NCBI GenBank assembly: GCA_027483175.1
Contig: JAIXVE010000358.1
Location: 1-54,041 of the forward strand
Direction: 5' to 3'
From: Verrucomicrobiaceae bacterium
GTDB taxonomy: Bacteria; Verrucomicrobiota; Verrucomicrobiia; Verrucomicrobiales; V1-33
Length of the DNA stretch: 54,041 nucleotides
Made by a program: the position numbers and the translations under genes. Each line of letters begins with the position of its first letter. The stretch's first letter is position 1. This document shows positions 52,401 to 54,041 of this stretch, piece after piece. Under the pieces are notes generated by a model. The model searched no databases. It had not been told where the DNA came from and was given only the letters and a program-made list of their open reading frames with translations.

Positions 52401-52734
52401 CGTTCCAATCCCGTAAATCCCCCTTCGGCCCACGCAATACCCCCGTCGCCAGCCGCTCCCGCAAAAACGCCCGCTTCGCCTCCACACTCGTCAGCCCCAC
52501 ATCATCCGCAATCCACTCACTCCACTGCCGGATATCCAGATCCGCCGTCTTCCGACGCGCCGTCCGCGTCACATACACCCTCCCCTGATCATCCACACTG
52601 CACGCCACAGGATCCGGCACATTCAACAACCCACTCCACCGCTCCGCCCGCAACACCGGCCGCTCCGCCCGCACCACCCACGGCACCAGCACTCCCATCG
52701 CCGTCACCCGGACAATCATCGTCAGTCGCTTCAT
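49453..52734 (-). CDS. exported sorbosone-dehydrogenase-like protein with HEAT repeats and terminal cytochrome
   Basis: The start is ATG 52734 (MKRLTMIVRVTAMGVLVPWV, signal peptide, G-rich site just upstream), giving 1093 residues. The frame stays open upstream through the REP array, but that is repeat-derived. Residues about 30-450 are a beta-propeller with calcium-type DxDxD loops (RDWNGDGVVDWNDL, RLEDRDGDGKADWMGEY, MEDRDGDGKAEV) and GLRRGPDGRIYWSIGDKG. HEAT-like repeats fill about 470-900. The C-terminal heme domain has CVACHRFDREPGSAVGPGLE (C966-H970) and ends with EIRDVVAYLGTLKAG. It parallels the 35.9-39.3 kb gene in order of domains but lacks the final sugar-binding-like domain. A periplasmic dehydrogenase with its own electron acceptor is likely. 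Confidence 0.9.
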   Translation of the reverse strand: MKRLTMIVRVTAMGVLVPWVVRAERPVLRAERWSGLLNVPDPVACSVDDQGRVYVTRTARRKTADLDIRQWSEWIADDVGLTSVEAKRAFLRERLATGVLRGPKGDLRDWNGDGVVDWNDLTVPAESVLRLEDRDGDGKADWMGEYAGGFASEVTGIAAGVLAADGAVFATIAPDLWRMEDRDGDGKAEVRRSLVHGFGIHLAYAGHDMHGLRRGPDGRIYWSIGDKGVEVTRADGRRFSYPHEGCVLRCEVDGSGFEVYAHGLRNVQEIAFNETGDVFGVDNDADKPGEKERLVWILPESDAGWRCSWQYMTDWCPWMGEGRWKPSHAGQPLFLTPPLAESHDGPSGFAWNPGTALGAEWAGWFFVNQFPSGNMNALRLEREGAGWRLAEDVRVSRGIMGVGMSWGPDGGLYYADWESGYELNGKGAVWRVDVESGRGHPLRGEVRQLLAEGFGKRSEGELAGLLGHEDQRVRCGAQWALAERGAWAVLREAALTGKERLGRLHGIWGLGQGWRSGRLRDVAVLAGLMKDGDEDVRALAARVAAESPVDGEVGVALVGLLGDGSARVRLEAALACGRLRVAGAVEGLLRMAGEDGGPFLRHAVVTGLAGCADSGRLAGMKADGSVGRRAAAVLALGRQRDGAVAGFLDDAEVRIGEAAAIAIYDGEGIAAGLPVLADWLGRAGSGAPESMVRRAMGALARRGDGAAAAGLAEYVLREGQPVRLRRAALELLGQWTSVPRLDPADGFVRELGRRDGEAAVVALRPLLPRLLELKEPELQAGVLGAALSLRLPVPAERLAAASGDGSLTAAVRVAALGLLVADHRDDALTRPAVEMALRGKEETLAVAALRALEGLDAGGAVDRAAELVRGGGGVRLRQEACGLLGRVGRAEAAERLKELLEVGVPAELLLDVWEAAGKYPALSGALEKSRAVVEGAAVGVAWRDCVSGGDAESGKRIVLTDVAANCVACHRFDREPGSAVGPGLEGIGAERTAVELVEALVNPGVVVADGYGIVTATLADGSVVGGVLVKQDAREVVIRLPEGGERRLAREMVKEMSAPVSVMPPMEAILTRREIRDVVAYLGTLKAGKGGKR

Positions 52735-52787
52735 CCCCCCACCAAACCCACCTCCCCCCCCCACCGCAACCCCAGAACCACCCCTCC

Positions 52788-53079
52788 TCTCCGAACAAGC
52801 AGCCGCAGGCTCTGGACTGCTGTCAGCATTACAGCTCCCTCTCGCGCACGGAGTGCGCCTACCCGCCCGCCTCCCAACAAGCCCCCCCGAACAAGCAGCC
52901 GCAGGCTCTGGACTGCTGTCAGCATTACAGCTCTCTCTGGCGCACGGAGTGCGCCTACCAGCCTCTCCCCACAAGCCTCGTCCCCTCCGAACACGCAGCC
53001 GAAGGCTCTGGACTGCTGTCAGAATTACAGCTCTCTCTCGCGCACGGAGTGCGCCTACCCGCCCGCCTCCCAACAAGCC
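52788..53079. repeat. tandem REP array (three units) upstream of the RAYT gene
   Basis: Three units repeat with spacing 96 and 100 bases (AGCC anchors at 52801, 52897, 52997). Each holds three small hairpins: AGCC-gca/gaa-GGCT, GCTGT-cagcatt/cagaatt-ACAGC and GCGCAC-gga-GTGCGC. On the minus strand the last one is preceded directly by GTAG, the tetranucleotide that marks REP hairpins recognised by RAYT transposases. Loops vary while stems stay intact. The array fills the intergenic region between the divergent HEAT/cytochrome gene and the RAYT gene. Confidence 0.88.
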
Positions 53080-53139
53080 ACACCCGCCCCTGATAACTTC
53101 CTACTTGCCACCTCCCGCATCTTCAGTATCCCCGCACCC

Positions 53140-53700
53140 ATGCCCGACACCCCTGAACTCCCCCCGTGGCCGCATGCCCCACCCCACTGGCTCATCCAAC
53201 CCGGCATCTACATGGTCACAGGCTCCACCTTCCGCAGACAACCGTTCCTCCACAGCCCGGAACGACTCAATCTCGTCACCTCCCAGCTCTTCCAATCCGC
53301 CTCACAATTCGGCTGGACCCTCCTCGCATGGGCCGTGCTCTCCAATCACTATCACCTCATCGCCCAATCCCCGCCGCACTCAGCCAACTCCCTCCACCCA
53401 TGGCTCAAATCCCTCCACCGCAACACCGCCTCCAGCCTCAACCGACTAGACAACACCCAAGGCCGCCGCGTCTGGAATAACTATCACGACACCCTCATCA
53501 CCCGCCAGCCTGCCCTCATGGCACGACTCCGCTACGTCAACGAAAACCCAGTCCACCACCGACTCGTCCAGAACGCCCACGACTACCCATGGTGCAGCGC
53601 CGCATGGTTCGCCGCCTCCACCTCCAAATCCTTCCAGGCAAGCGTCGCCCGCTTCAAAACAGACACCATCAACGTCCCCGACGACTTCGACGATTACTGA
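53140..53700 (+). CDS. REP-associated tyrosine transposase (RAYT, Y1/HUH superfamily)
   Basis: The 186-residue protein begins after MPDTPELPPWPHAPPHW with GIYMVTGSTFRRQPFL, the RAYT-type opening. The HUH metal motif is H70-Y-H72 in SNHYHLI, and the catalytic tyrosine candidate is Y115 in VWNNYHDTLI. YVNENPVHHRLV and DYPWCSAAWF are the usual downstream family motifs. RAYTs are single-copy, host-retained relatives of IS200/IS605 transposases that nick single-stranded REP hairpins and spread them. Here the gene is flanked on both sides by tandem REP units with the matching GTAG-hairpin layout, so enzyme and substrate lie together. All visible catalytic residues are intact. Confidence 0.92.
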   Translation: MPDTPELPPWPHAPPHWLIQPGIYMVTGSTFRRQPFLHSPERLNLVTSQLFQSASQFGWTLLAWAVLSNHYHLIAQSPPHSANSLHPWLKSLHRNTASSLNRLDNTQGRRVWNNYHDTLITRQPALMARLRYVNENPVHHRLVQNAHDYPWCSAAWFAASTSKSFQASVARFKTDTINVPDDFDDY

Positions 53701-53710
53701 TGCCCGCCCC

Positions 53711-54041
53711 TCTCCGAACCAGCAGCCGAAGGCTCTGGACTGCTGTCAGAATTACAGCTCTCTCTCGCGCACGAAGTGCGCCTACCCGCCCTCTCCCAAC
53801 AAGCCCCCTCCGAACCAGCAGCCGCAGGCTCTGGACTGCTGTCAGCATTACAGCTCTCCCTGCGCACGAAGTGCGCCTACCCGCCCGCCTCCCAACAAGC
53901 CCCCTCCGAACCAGCAGCCGCAGGCTCTGGACTGCTGTCAGAATTACAGCTCTCTCTAGCGCACGGAGTGCGCCTACCCGACCGCCTCCCAGCAAGCCCC
54001 CTCCGAACCAGCAGCCGCAGGCTCTGGACTGCTGTCAGCAT
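53711..54041. repeat. tandem REP array (at least 3.5 units) downstream of the RAYT gene
   Basis: Units with AGCC anchors at 53724, 53820, 53916 and 54013 (periods 96, 96, 97) begin 10 bases after the RAYT stop and continue past the window edge. They share GCAGGCTCTGGACTGCTGTC, ACAGCTCTC and GCGCAC-gaa/gga-GTGCGC-CTAC with the upstream array, in the same orientation. Differences are confined mainly to hairpin loops and linkers. Confidence 0.88.

Noticed and set aside
52735..53076. N-terminal extension of the HEAT/cytochrome protein through the REP array
   Set aside because: The added peptide (RVGALRARERAVILTAVQ type) is REP-encoded and repeats with each unit, while a clear signal peptide begins at 52734.
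52788..54041. CRISPR array (regular 96-100 bp period)
   Set aside because: The whole unit is repeated rather than short repeats with unique spacers, no cas gene is present, and the hairpin layout with a RAYT gene explains the structure.

Overview
The window looks like a chromosome segment of a high-GC Verrucomicrobiota bacterium, probably in or near Verrucomicrobiales. The evidence is the dense set of families typical of the Planctomycetes-Verrucomicrobia group: DUF1501 Tat-exported proteins, DUF1549/DUF1553 cytochromes, PSCyt1-WD40 proteins, large sorbosone-dehydrogenase-like proteins with HEAT repeats and a terminal heme site, a PEP-CTERM protein, a tandem cadherin-like/CotH giant, a type II glutamine synthetase and a very long GreA-like protein. 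Most genes use strongly C-ending codons.

Layout. 1-4.9 kb: a frameshifted membrane protein, then a plus-strand set of a cytochrome with a sugar-binding-like tail, a PQQ-type propeller and a Tat-exported Gfo/Idh/MocA oxidoreductase. 4.9-7.5 kb: an LsrF-like aldolase/thiolase, two decayed REP units and a PEP-CTERM protein with a strong terminator. 7.5-10.7 kb: an accessory island with long direct repeats, a transposase-like remnant, a putative pseudoknotted RNA leader and a two-gene RNA-repair operon (RNA ligase plus HD-Pnk). 10.8-21 kb: a minus-strand five-gene operon of two DUF1501 proteins, a DUF1549/DUF1553 cytochrome, a pre-peptidase-type protein and a PSCyt1-WD40 protein. 21.2-23.6 kb: tRNA-Val(GAC), a PHP phosphatase and a PAS/response regulator. 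23.6-25.5 kb: a second repeat-rich island with a beta-helix remnant and a small SnoaL/DUF4440-like gene. 25.5-35.7 kb: mostly ordinary cell functions (sucC without an adjacent sucD, corA, a DUF4380 lipoprotein, a di-heme oxidoreductase, DUF2071, YbjN, a GYF-PH membrane protein, a GreA-like factor, glutamine synthetase II). 35.9-52.7 kb: three very large exported minus-strand proteins. 52.7-54.0 kb: a REP-associated tyrosine transposase (RAYT) between two tandem REP arrays, the second running off the window.

The parts that stand out are: (1) the RNA-repair operon, with end-healing and end-sealing enzymes overlapping by 8 bases, behind a leader that can form a three-way junction, an 8-bp loop-to-3'-flank pseudoknot and competing alternative helices; (2) the RAYT/REP module, whose 96-100 bp units carry a GTAG-flanked hairpin that shows compensatory changes in the decayed copies near 6.2 kb; and (3) a second family of short hairpin-like motifs (core GAGGTCTGTCTC) embedded in larger modular repeats, confined to the two accessory islands. 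Functions are assigned from motifs read by eye; no database search was run.
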